A stretch of 64,000 bases of DNA, from assembly GCF_900111905.1 (NCBI RefSeq), contig NZ_FOKM01000004.1:310001-374000 (forward strand). Direction: 5' to 3'. The position numbers were made by a program, and so were the translations under genes. Positions within the stretch are counted from its first letter, which is position 1. Every line of letters starts with the position of its first letter. Source of the DNA: Rhizobium sp. NFR07. GTDB taxonomy: Bacteria > Pseudomonadota > Alphaproteobacteria > Rhizobiales > Rhizobiaceae. Below are positions 19,007 through 27,462 of this stretch, one piece after another. The notes below the pieces were generated by a model. That model made no database searches and had not been told where the DNA came from. It saw nothing but the letters and a program-made list of their open reading frames with translations.

Positions 19007-19924
19007 ATGACGAACCTGTCGCGAAAACTCTTGCCCTCGACATCGGCGCTGGCCGCCTTCGATTCCGTTGCGCGGCTCGGCAGCTTTTCGACTGCAGCCG
19101 ACGAGCTGTCTCTGACGCAAGGCGCCATCAGTCGGCAGGTTTCCGGGCTTGAGGAGCAGCTCGGCGTGATGCTGTTCGACCGCACAAGCCGCGGCGTGAT
19201 GCTGACGCCGGCGGGTGCGGATTTTGCCAGAGCGATCGCCGGTGCGCTGGCGCAGATCCGTTCGGCCTCGCTGCATGTCATGACCAAACGGCATAGCGAT
19301 CAGCTGAACCTCGCGATCCTGCCGACCTTCGGCACGCGCTGGCTGATGCCGCGCATTCCGCAATTCGTGGCGCGCCATCCCGAAATCACGCTGAACTTCG
19401 CAACGAGGATCGGCGTCTTCGATTTCGACCGGGACGGCATCGACATGGCGATCCATGTGGGTCAGCCGGAATGGCCGGGCGCCGACTGCACATTCCTGAT
19501 GGACGAGATGGTGGGGCCCGTCTGCTCGCCGGCGTTTCTCGAAAGCCATCCCGTCAATCGGCCGGAAGACCTGATGCGCCTGCCGCTTCTGCACATGGCA
19601 TCGCGGCCCGGCGCCTGGAAGCACTGGTTCGAGAGCCTGCACATCGCCTCGACGGCCGGCGAGGGTATGCGCTTCGAACAGTTCGGCAGTGTCGCCCAGG
19701 CCTGCATTGCCGGGCTCGGCGTGGCGCTTATGCCGCTGTTCCTCATCGATACGGAACTGGCGAGCGGGCAGCTGGTCGAGGCGTTTCCCCATCAGGTCGT
19801 CAGCCCCAGCGCCTATTATGCCGTGGCGCCGCAGGCCAAGAGCGAGTTCCGCCCGGTCGTGGCCTTCCGGGCGTGGCTGCTGGAGGAGGTGGGGCGGTAC
19901 AGGCAGGAGATCGTCGCCTGGTAG
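19007..19924 (+). CDS. LysR-family regulator, probable regulator of gcdH
   Basis: This 305-residue LysR regulator is of the GcvA/GcdR type, with the helix-turn-helix in AFDSVARLGSFSTAADEL and QGAISRQVSGLEEQLG. The effector domain starts near residue 95. Its start is 91 bases from that of gcdH on the opposite strand, so the shared intergenic region probably holds its operator. Control of glutaryl-CoA dehydrogenase is inferred from position and from known gcdR-gcdH pairs. Confidence 0.88.
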   Translation: MTNLSRKLLPSTSALAAFDSVARLGSFSTAADELSLTQGAISRQVSGLEEQLGVMLFDRTSRGVMLTPAGADFARAIAGALAQIRSASLHVMTKRHSDQLNLAILPTFGTRWLMPRIPQFVARHPEITLNFATRIGVFDFDRDGIDMAIHVGQPEWPGADCTFLMDEMVGPVCSPAFLESHPVNRPEDLMRLPLLHMASRPGAWKHWFESLHIASTAGEGMRFEQFGSVAQACIAGLGVALMPLFLIDTELASGQLVEAFPHQVVSPSAYYAVAPQAKSEFRPVVAFRAWLLEEVGRYRQEIVAW

Positions 19925-19933
19925 CCCGAAGGC

Positions 19934-21361
19934 TTATAGTTTCGGTCTGATCGTCAGCCAATCGGTCGCGGCTTCGTAGGCCAGTGCCATGTCCAGCACG
20001 GCCTTGTCCGCCAATGGGCGGCCGATGATCTGGATGCCGTTCGGCAGGCCCTGTTCGCTGAAACCGGCCGGCATGGCGGCAACCGGCAGGCCGGCCATCG
20101 ATGGGCCGATCACCACTTCCATCCATCGATGATAGGTATCCATGGTCTGCCCGGCGATGTCCTTCGGCCAGGGCGTTTCGGCGTCGAACGGAAAGACCTG
20201 GGCGGAGGGAAGGATGAGGTAGTCGTAGCGCTCGAACAGGGTCAGTACGTAATGATACCAGGCGGTGCGGCGCTTCGAGGCGAAGTGAACCTCGCGACCG
20301 GTCATGTCGAGGCCGCGCTCGATTTCCCAGATGATATCCTGCTTGACCTTCGCCCGCTTGGCAGGATCGCCATAGGTGTCACGCATGGCGTTGGCGGTGA
20401 GCCAGCTTCTCAGCGTCGTCCAGGATTGCCAGAGATCCGCCATGTCGAAGTCGGGCACGACATCCTCGACCGTACAGCCGAGGCGTTCGAAGACGGGCAG
20501 GGTCGAGCGGCAGAGGTCCAGCACGCCGGGTTCGAAGGGCAGGTATCCGCCGAGATCGCCGAGCCAGGCGATGCGGACGCCGGAAAAGTCACGACCGGCC
20601 TGCGGCGTCAGGTCTTCGGTCGGCAGCGACATCGGATCGCGCGGATCATAGCCGGCCTGGGTGGCCAGCAGCGCCGCCGTGTCGGCGACCGTGCGGCCCA
20701 TCGGACCCAATGTGGAAAGCCGGCTGGAGAAGAGTTCGGGCTTCAGGACATTGGGGATGCGGCCGGCGCTGGGGCGGAAGCCGACGACGTTGTTGAAGGC
20801 GGCCGGATTGCGCAGCGAGCCCATCATGTCGCTGCCATCGGCGACTGGCAGGAGATGGGCTGCGAGTGCCGCCGCCGCCCCTCCACTCGAGCCGCCGGCG
20901 GTCTTCGAAAGGTCGTAAGGCGTCTTCGTCGTGCCGTGTACCGGATTGTAGCTCTGCGAGCCCATGCCCTGTTCGGGCGTATTGGTCTTGCCGATGACGA
21001 TGGCGCCGGCATGCCTGATACGCTCGACCATTGCCTCGTCGCGATCGGGGACGAAATCGGCGAAAAGCGGCGAGCCGTAGGTGCAGCGGATGCCCGTTAC
21101 TTCGCAGAGGTCCTTGATGGCGATCGGCATGCCGTGCATCCAGCCCTGCGAGGTGCCGCCGGCGAGCTCCCGGTCGCGTTGTGTCGCCTCGGCGATCAGC
21201 GTGTCCGCGTCGCGCAGGCTGACGATGGCGTTGATCGCCGGATTGAGCTTTTCGATCCTTGCAAGATAGGCCTGCATGACCTCGACGCAGGAGGCTCGAC
21301 CATCGTGGATAGCCTCCGACAGAAGCATTGCGGAAAGTCCGGTGATCTCGTCTGCCTGCAT
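19934..21361 (-). CDS. Amidase, amidase-signature family
   Basis: This 475-residue amidase-signature hydrolase has the Ser-cisSer-Lys triad in recognisable settings: Lys in PIAIKDLCEV, the cis-Ser motif in DGSDMMGSLRNPA and the nucleophile region GGSSGGAAAALAAH. The cis-Ser loop reads DMMGS where most members have D-x-GGS; the serine itself is kept. The closing motif LPNGIQIIGRPLADKAVL is typical. It cleaves an unknown amide. It converges with the LysR gene at its left by 10 bases and stands alone. Confidence 0.88.
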   Translation of the reverse strand: MQADEITGLSAMLLSEAIHDGRASCVEVMQAYLARIEKLNPAINAIVSLRDADTLIAEATQRDRELAGGTSQGWMHGMPIAIKDLCEVTGIRCTYGSPLFADFVPDRDEAMVERIRHAGAIVIGKTNTPEQGMGSQSYNPVHGTTKTPYDLSKTAGGSSGGAAAALAAHLLPVADGSDMMGSLRNPAAFNNVVGFRPSAGRIPNVLKPELFSSRLSTLGPMGRTVADTAALLATQAGYDPRDPMSLPTEDLTPQAGRDFSGVRIAWLGDLGGYLPFEPGVLDLCRSTLPVFERLGCTVEDVVPDFDMADLWQSWTTLRSWLTANAMRDTYGDPAKRAKVKQDIIWEIERGLDMTGREVHFASKRRTAWYHYVLTLFERYDYLILPSAQVFPFDAETPWPKDIAGQTMDTYHRWMEVVIGPSMAGLPVAAMPAGFSEQGLPNGIQIIGRPLADKAVLDMALAYEAATDWLTIRPKL

Positions 21362-21536
21362 GTTTTACCCCTCTTTTTTGCTGGGGCCGAATTCAATCGG
21401 TCGGGCGCGGCAAGTCAAGGCGATGCGGCGGAAATGACGTCGGTTGCCGCGGGCCGGAAAATCGTGGCGCAGTGGCCACAGTCATGCCACATCCGGTTGT
21501 ATCGGGGTCGACAGAAGGGCCTGCTTTGGGTATTCA

Positions 21537-21554
21537 TGATTAATCGTTTAATCA
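21537..21554. promoter_or_regulatory. Candidate LacI-family operator
   Basis: TGATTAATCGTTTAATCA is a near-perfect 18-bp palindrome with a central CG, the hallmark of LacI-family sites (15 of 16 flanking positions symmetric in pairs apart from one). It ends 10 bases before the ATG of the LacI gene, so it could mediate autorepression. No second copy was seen before the nucleoside hydrolase gene. Confidence 0.65.
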
Positions 21555-21564
21555 CGCAGAACTC

Positions 21565-22617
21565 ATGAACATCAACCGCCCTCTAGCCACGATGACTGCG
21601 ATTGCCGAAGCGCTTGGCGTTTCCGCGGCGACGGTGTCGAACGCGCTTTCCGGCAAGGGGCGGGTCTCGGTCGATCTGGCGGCATCGATCAAGGCAAAGG
21701 CGGAAGAGATCGGTTATGTGCCGAGCCAGGCCGCCAAGGCGCTTCGGACCGGGCGCAGCGGCGTCATCGGTCTCGTGCTTCCCGATATTTCCAATCCTCT
21801 CTTTCCGCAGATTGCCCAGGCAATCGAGCATGCGGCGTCGGCTGCAGGCTATGCCGTCCTGATCGGCGACAGCCGCGGCCAGATTGCACGGCAGACCGAG
21901 GCGATCGCCCGGCTGCTGGAGCGCGGCGTGGACGGCGTGATCATCATTCCGCGGCGCGGTTCGCGGGTCGTTGATATCGGCGCGCCGGTCGCGATCATCG
22001 ACAGCCCGTCCACACCCGGAAACACGGTTTCCGCCGATCACTGGGAGGGCGGCGTGCAGATGGGGCGATATCTCGCCTCGCTCGGCCACCGCCGCGTGCT
22101 GCTGATCGGCCAGAGCACGACGTCGAACGTGCAGGTGGACAGGCTCGGTGGCCTCAAAGCCGGGCTCGGGCCGGATGTCCGCCGCGAGACCCTCTGGGTC
22201 GAAAGGCGCGAGGCGGAGATCGGCGCCGGCCAGTGCCTCGGCCTTTCGGCGAAAGTCGCGGAAGGCTTTACCGCCTTTGCCGCCTCATCTGATCTCCTGG
22301 CACTTCGGGTGCTGACCGAACTGCAGCGCAGCGGCATCGATGTGCCTCGGCAGGCGAGCGTCAGCGGCTTCGACGATCTCGTCTGGTCGTCGGTGGTGAC
22401 GCCGCAGCTGACGACGATGCGGCAGGATCTCGACCTCATTGCGCGCAACGCCGTCGCTGCGCTGGGCATCGGGATCGGCAACAAGGACACATCGGTCGCT
22501 GCCGCGCCGATGGCTGCGAACGGTGAGCGGATAGCGATGCAGCTCATCGTGCGCCAGTCGACCGCTGCCCCTGTGGCGGTTCCGGAAGAAATACAGAAGC
22601 GGGAGGAATCCGAGTGA
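21565..22617 (+). CDS. LacI-family transcriptional regulator
   Basis: This 350-residue repressor has the N-terminal helix-turn-helix TAIAEALGVSAATVSNALSG and hinge-helix region (SQAAKALRTGRS), then the sugar-binding-like effector domain (GVIGLVLPDISNPLF, positions 62-76). It precedes three purine-salvage genes in the same direction, so a nucleoside, base or ribose-type ligand is likely. A palindromic candidate operator lies just before its start codon. The operon link is inference from order. Confidence 0.9.
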   Translation: MNINRPLATMTAIAEALGVSAATVSNALSGKGRVSVDLAASIKAKAEEIGYVPSQAAKALRTGRSGVIGLVLPDISNPLFPQIAQAIEHAASAAGYAVLIGDSRGQIARQTEAIARLLERGVDGVIIIPRRGSRVVDIGAPVAIIDSPSTPGNTVSADHWEGGVQMGRYLASLGHRRVLLIGQSTTSNVQVDRLGGLKAGLGPDVRRETLWVERREAEIGAGQCLGLSAKVAEGFTAFAASSDLLALRVLTELQRSGIDVPRQASVSGFDDLVWSSVVTPQLTTMRQDLDLIARNAVAALGIGIGNKDTSVAAAPMAANGERIAMQLIVRQSTAAPVAVPEEIQKREESE

Positions 22618-22690
22618 TCCAATTCCCGCAATCGAGCGTATATAGCGAAAAATCGATAAAGGTTATAGTTGTGACTATGAGGCGTGGGTG

Positions 22691-23617
22691 ATGGGTATCT
22701 GGATCGACACCGATATGGGGTTCGACGATCTGGCGGCCATCATGGTCGCGGCACATGAAGGCATGGCCATCGACGGCGTGTCGCTGGTGTTCGGCAATGC
22801 GCCTCTTGCGCAGGTTCGTCGCAACGCGGCATCCGCTGCAGCTGCCTTCGTCTGGCCGTTTCCGATCCATGCCGGCCGGATGCTGCCGATATTCGGCAAG
22901 CTGGAGACGGCAGTCTCCATTCTGAGCGATGCTGGCATGCCGACCGCCGGCCAGGCCCTGCCTGAAGCACCGGATCATTTTCCCGAGGATGCGTTTCAGG
23001 CGCTGTGCGCATGGCTGGAAAAGAGCGAGGGCGAGTGCCGGATCCTGGCGCTCGGACCGCTCACCAATATCGCAGCTGTGGCGCTGGCGCGGCCGGATCT
23101 CGCAGCAAGGATCACCGACCTCACCTGGATGGGCGGTGGCCTGACGGCCGGAAATCATACGGCGTCGGCAGAGTTCAACGCTTTCGCTGACCCCGAAGCG
23201 GTGGCTATCGTGCTCGCCCATGGCATTCCGTTGCGCATGGTCGATCTCGACCTTTGCCGCAAGGTGCTATGCGCGCCGGAAGATGTGGATCCCGTGCGGG
23301 CCGCGGGCGGACGCAATGCCACGCTGCTGGCTGATCTGCTTGCCGGTTTCGTGGCGATCGCGACGAGCCGCGGGCGGCCGGCGATGGCGCTCTACGATGC
23401 CGTGGCCGCCGTGGCTTTTGCCCGTCCGGAACTCGTGGACTGGCGCGAGGCACGTATCGACATCGAGGTGGCGGGGCAGGTGACACGTGGCCGTACGGTC
23501 GTCGAAGTGCGGCCGGGACGCGGCGGAGAATTCAACGCACAGTTCGCCGCCGAAATCGACGTCGAAAAGGCCAAGGCCGTCATTCTCGAGACCCTGAGGG
23601 CGGAGGCGAGCTGGTGA
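22691..23617 (+). CDS. Nucleoside hydrolase (inosine/uridine-preferring family)
   Basis: This 308-residue enzyme hydrolyses the N-glycosidic bond of ribonucleosides to give a free base and ribose. The calcium-binding N-terminus is IDTDMGFDDLAAIM, close to the family DTDxGxDD pattern, and the mid-protein ALGPLTNIA, GG and EFNAFADPEA motifs are conserved. ATG at 22691 has GAGG 8 bases upstream. Its TGA overlaps the start of adenine deaminase (GTGA), so the products are made together: nucleoside to base to deaminated base. Confidence 0.9.
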   Translation: MGIWIDTDMGFDDLAAIMVAAHEGMAIDGVSLVFGNAPLAQVRRNAASAAAAFVWPFPIHAGRMLPIFGKLETAVSILSDAGMPTAGQALPEAPDHFPEDAFQALCAWLEKSEGECRILALGPLTNIAAVALARPDLAARITDLTWMGGGLTAGNHTASAEFNAFADPEAVAIVLAHGIPLRMVDLDLCRKVLCAPEDVDPVRAAGGRNATLLADLLAGFVAIATSRGRPAMALYDAVAAVAFARPELVDWREARIDIEVAGQVTRGRTVVEVRPGRGGEFNAQFAAEIDVEKAKAVILETLRAEASW

Positions 23618-25401
23618 AGGACATCCTAGCGACCGTCGCCGAATTCACCGATCCCTGCCTGCGCGACCGGGCGGTCGCCGCCGCGCGTGGCGACGCCCAT
23701 TTCGACATACTGATCACCGGCGGCACCCTCATCGACATGGTGACCGGCGAGTTGAGACCGGCCGATATCGGCATTGTCGGACCGATGATTGCCAGCGTCC
23801 ACGAGCGCGGCGCGCGCTCCGACGCCGAAAGGGTGATCGATGCGACCGGGACGTTTCTCTCGCCGGGACTGATCGACACGCATATGCATGTCGAGAGCTC
23901 GATGGTGACGCCGGCGACCTATGCGGAAACGGTCGTGCCGCGCGGTGTGACGACCGTTGTCTGGGATCCCCATGAATTTGCCAATGTCTGCGGCGTGGAC
24001 GGCGTGGCATGGTCGGTCGAGGCGGTGAAGTCGCTGCCGCTTCGGGCGGTGGTCATGGCACCGTCCTGCGTGCCTTCCGCCCCGGGTTTCGAGGTGGCCG
24101 GCGCCGATCTCGATGCCGACGCGATCGACGAAATGCTGATGTGGCCGAAGATCGCCGGCCTTGCGGAAGTGATGAACATGCGCGGCATCGTCGACCGCGA
24201 ACCACGCATGCGCGGCATCGTGCAGGCGGCGCTGGTGTCGGAAAAACTGGTCTCCGGTCATGCGCGCGGTCTTTCCGGGCCGGAGCTTGCCGCCTTCATG
24301 TCAGCCGGCGTTACCTCCGATCATGAGCTGACCTCGGCAGACGACCTGATGGACAAGCTGAGGGCCGGCCTGACGATCGAGATGCGCGGGTCGCACGACC
24401 ATCTGCTGCCGGAATTCGTCGATGCCTTGAACACGCTCGGCCATCTGCCGCAGACGGTGACGCTCTGCACCGACGATGTGTTTCCCGACGATCTCGCCGA
24501 TGGCGGCGGGCTGGACGACGTCGTGCGGCGGCTGGTGCGCTACGGCATGAAGCCGGAATGGGCGCTGCAGGCCGCGACGCTGAACGGCGCCGTCCGCATC
24601 GGCCGGGCCGATCTAGGTCTGATCGCCGCGGGCCGGCGCGCCGATATCGTGCTGTTCGAAGACCTTGCGGAGTTCCGCACCCGGGCGGTGGTGGCGAGCG
24701 GCCACATCGTTTCGCGCGACGGCGCGATGGCGATCGAAGTCCGCCGGATGGACCCCAATCCGCTGCGCCGCTCGGTAAAACTTCAGTTCCTGCAGGAAGA
24801 CGATTTCAGACTTCGCTCGCAGGGCACCCAAGTCAGGATCGCGACCATAGATCGGCCGCGCTTCACGGCTTGGGGGCAGGCGGATGCGGCTGTCGAACAC
24901 GGTTTCGTGGTACCCCCGGAGGGCACGGTGTTAATCGCCGTAACCCACCGCCACGGCCGTGCAGACAGCCGCACCCGTTTGGGTTTCATGAAGGGCTGGG
25001 GTACATGGCGCGGCGCATTCGCGACAACGCTTGCCCATGACAGCCACAACCTCACCGTCTTCGGCGTCGACCCGGAAGACATGGCGGCGGCGGCCAATGC
25101 GGTGATTTCTGCCGGCGGCGGCATGGCCGTGGCGCGCGAAGGCGAGGTGGTGGCGTTGCTGCCGCTGCCGCTTGCCGGTCTCGTTTCCGAGGCGCCGTTG
25201 CAGGAGGTCGCAGACGGGTTTCGCGAGGTGAGGGCCGTGATGGACGCGATCGTCGACTGGGAGCCGCCCTATCTGGTGTTCAAGGCCTGTTTTGGCGCGA
25301 CGCTTGCCTGCAATGCCGGCCCGCACCAGACCGACCGGGGGATTGCCGACGTGTCGACCGGCACGCTATTGGAAAGCCCCATTCTGGAAGTTCTGGCCTG
25401 A
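23614..25401 (+). CDS. ade: Adenine deaminase
   Basis: This is a 595-residue amidohydrolase-superfamily adenine deaminase, which converts adenine to hypoxanthine and ammonia. It has the metal-binding THMHVESSM motif near residue 91, the Ade-type SGHARGLSG and GVTSDHELTS motifs, and the C-terminal SHNLTVFGVD and GGMAV segments of the family. Length agrees with bacterial Ade (about 580-600). The GTG start at 23614 overlaps the nucleoside hydrolase stop. With its neighbours it forms a purine salvage pathway from nucleoside to nucleotide. Confidence 0.93.
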   Translation: MKDILATVAEFTDPCLRDRAVAAARGDAHFDILITGGTLIDMVTGELRPADIGIVGPMIASVHERGARSDAERVIDATGTFLSPGLIDTHMHVESSMVTPATYAETVVPRGVTTVVWDPHEFANVCGVDGVAWSVEAVKSLPLRAVVMAPSCVPSAPGFEVAGADLDADAIDEMLMWPKIAGLAEVMNMRGIVDREPRMRGIVQAALVSEKLVSGHARGLSGPELAAFMSAGVTSDHELTSADDLMDKLRAGLTIEMRGSHDHLLPEFVDALNTLGHLPQTVTLCTDDVFPDDLADGGGLDDVVRRLVRYGMKPEWALQAATLNGAVRIGRADLGLIAAGRRADIVLFEDLAEFRTRAVVASGHIVSRDGAMAIEVRRMDPNPLRRSVKLQFLQEDDFRLRSQGTQVRIATIDRPRFTAWGQADAAVEHGFVVPPEGTVLIAVTHRHGRADSRTRLGFMKGWGTWRGAFATTLAHDSHNLTVFGVDPEDMAAAANAVISAGGGMAVAREGEVVALLPLPLAGLVSEAPLQEVADGFREVRAVMDAIVDWEPPYLVFKACFGATLACNAGPHQTDRGIADVSTGTLLESPILEVLA

Positions 25402-25412
25402 CGGGAGTTTTG

Positions 25413-26090
25413 ATGCAGCCGCATGATTTCTGGCAGGAGATGCACCCGCCCGGCACGTTTGACGAGGCCGGGCCTTTCTCGGGGTTCTTTCCGGCCCGGC
25501 TGGACCGCGGCGAGCAGATCCGTCTGCCGATCCGGCCGCTTGCAGATGGCCAGCATGCGCTGGCATCGCTGATCATCAACCAGGCGAGTTTCGATGTGCA
25601 GGATGCGCTGGCGGCCGATCTCGCGCCGAAGATCGCGGCGCTCCGCCCCGAAGTGATCGTCGGCCTGCCGACGCTCGGCCTGACGCTTGCCGCGGCCGTC
25701 GCACGCATGCTCGGCTTTGCCCGCTACGTGCCGCTCGGGACGTCGAAAAAGTTCTGGTACGACGAGGCGCTGTCGGTGCCGCTTTCTTCCATCACCACGC
25801 CGGAGCAGCAGAAGCGCCTCTATGTCGATCCGCGGATGATGCCGCTGATCAAGGGCAGGCGGGTGGCGCTGATCGATGACGTGATCTCCTCCGGCACCTC
25901 GATCGTCTCCGGCCTGACGCTGATGACCTCGCTCGACATCGAGCCGGTGGCGATCGGCGCGGCGATGCTGCAGTCGGATCGGTGGGAGGGCAAGCTCGAC
26001 GCGCTGGGGCCGCAGGGGCGTGGACGCGTGATTTCGTGTTTCAGGACGCCGATGCTGAAGAGGGCGGGTGAAGGGATGTGGTCGGCTTAA
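25413..26090 (+). CDS. Purine-type phosphoribosyltransferase
   Basis: This 225-residue type I phosphoribosyltransferase has the PRPP-binding loop VALIDDVISSGTS near residue 155 and the PPi loop region VIVGLPTLGLTLAAAVA. It would join a purine base to PRPP to form a nucleotide, completing salvage with the hydrolase and deaminase encoded before it. It is longer than standard Apt or Hpt and I cannot say which base it prefers; hypoxanthine or another deaminated base would fit the operon. ATG at 25413 with GGGAG upstream is preferred over a TTG one codon earlier. Confidence 0.85.
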   Translation: MQPHDFWQEMHPPGTFDEAGPFSGFFPARLDRGEQIRLPIRPLADGQHALASLIINQASFDVQDALAADLAPKIAALRPEVIVGLPTLGLTLAAAVARMLGFARYVPLGTSKKFWYDEALSVPLSSITTPEQQKRLYVDPRMMPLIKGRRVALIDDVISSGTSIVSGLTLMTSLDIEPVAIGAAMLQSDRWEGKLDALGPQGRGRVISCFRTPMLKRAGEGMWSA

Positions 26091-26116
26091 TTGGGCTGGC
26101 CGGGCATGGGGAAAAT

Positions 26117-26252
26117 ACCCCCTCTGGCCTGCCGGCCATCTCCCCCACAAGGGGGGAGAAGACCCGCGGCTTCCACCTGCCTCGATTGAGCGTCAGCGGT
26201 GCGGCCGGGTTAAGCCCTCCCCCTTGTGGGGAGGGTTGGGAGGGGTCTTTCG
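26117..26252. repeat. RIME-like intergenic mosaic element, copy 1
   Basis: About 135 bases with a palindrome at each end: CTCCCCCACAAGGGGGGAG near the left (with GGCCTGCCGGCC before it) and CCTCCCCCTTGTGGGGAGG near the right. It ends with GGGAGGGGTCTTT. The same modules in the opposite orientation occur at 29124-29257. They resemble Rhizobium-specific intergenic mosaic elements; the name is from memory and not from a search. Confidence 0.75.
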
Positions 26253-26360
26253 TTTGGAGGAGCGAAGGCCCGATCACACTTCACCCTTGCGCATGCCTGT
26301 CGGCTGGCTAGGATCGGCGCGACCCACCCTAAGACGTATCATATTTTCAGGAAGATTTTG

Positions 26361-27410
26361 ATGGAACTGGTGTTCGACGGCCATAACGACGTTCTGTTGC
26401 GGCTCTGGCGGAACATGAAGGCGGGGGCGGATCCCGTTGCGGAATTTTCGAATGGCACGCCGGAGGGGCATATCGATGCACCGCGGGCAAGGGAAGGCGG
26501 GCTCGCGGGCGGGCTCTGCGCCATCTACATTCCCTCCGGTGATCTGGTGCTCAAGGATCCCGACGCCAACGGCCATTACAACACGCCTCTTGCCGCTCCG
26601 CTCTCTTATGCGCCTTCGCTCGATATTGCGATGGAAAAGGCGGCGATCGCCGTGCGTCTCGACCGGGCCGGTGCATGGAAGCTCTGCCGCTCGACGGCGG
26701 ATATCCGCCAGGCGATGAAGGACAATGTGTTCGCCGCCGTCCTCCATATGGAAGGCTGCGAGGCGATCGATCCGGATCTCGACAATCTCGACGTGTTCTA
26801 TGCCGCCGGGCTTCGCTCGCTCGGCCCGGTCTGGAGCCGCCACAACATCTTCGGCCACGGTGTGCCCTTTGCCTTTCCGATGACCACCGATACGGGACCG
26901 GGTCTTACCGAGCGCGGCTTCGAACTGGTCAAGGCCTGCAACCGGCTCGGCATCCTGATCGACCTGTCGCATATCACCGAGAAGGGCTTCTGGGATGTCG
27001 CCAAGACATCCGACCAGCCGCTGATCGCCAGCCATTCCAACGCCCATGCCCTGACGCCGGTGGCGCGCAACCTGACCGACCGCCAGATGGATGCGATTAA
27101 GGACAGCGGCGGGCTCGCAGGCCTGAACTATGCCGTCACCATGCTGCGCACCGACGGGCTAGACAACAAGGACACGCCGCTTTCGGCCATGGTGAGCCAT
27201 GTGAATTACATGGTCGAGCGCATGGGCATCGATCATGTGGCAATCGGATCGGACTTCGACGGCTGCACCGTGCCGAAGGATATCCGCGATGCGGCGGGCA
27301 ACCAAAATCTGGTTGCAGCCCTAAAATCCGAGGGGTACGCTGGCGACGATTTGGCCAAGCTTTGCCGCGAGAACTGGTTGCGGGTTCTCGGCCAAGCCTG
27401 GCACGAATAA
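26361..27410 (+). CDS. Membrane dipeptidase (renal dipeptidase, M19 family)
   Basis: This 349-residue zinc peptidase of family M19 cleaves dipeptides and also some D-containing dipeptides. Metal-binding motifs are DGHND at the N-terminus, EGCEAI (bridging Glu) near 130, LIDLSHI and ASHSNAHAL around 215-240, and the closing HVAIGSDFDGC. No signal peptide or lipobox is visible, so it is probably cytoplasmic. It lies 52 bases before a peptide-type binding-protein gene, which suggests that it processes the imported compound. Confidence 0.9.
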   Translation: MELVFDGHNDVLLRLWRNMKAGADPVAEFSNGTPEGHIDAPRAREGGLAGGLCAIYIPSGDLVLKDPDANGHYNTPLAAPLSYAPSLDIAMEKAAIAVRLDRAGAWKLCRSTADIRQAMKDNVFAAVLHMEGCEAIDPDLDNLDVFYAAGLRSLGPVWSRHNIFGHGVPFAFPMTTDTGPGLTERGFELVKACNRLGILIDLSHITEKGFWDVAKTSDQPLIASHSNAHALTPVARNLTDRQMDAIKDSGGLAGLNYAVTMLRTDGLDNKDTPLSAMVSHVNYMVERMGIDHVAIGSDFDGCTVPKDIRDAAGNQNLVAALKSEGYAGDDLAKLCRENWLRVLGQAWHE

Positions 27411-27462
27411 CGGCCCGCAACGGGTCGAAAAATACGAGCAAATGAAAACAGGGGAACTGATC

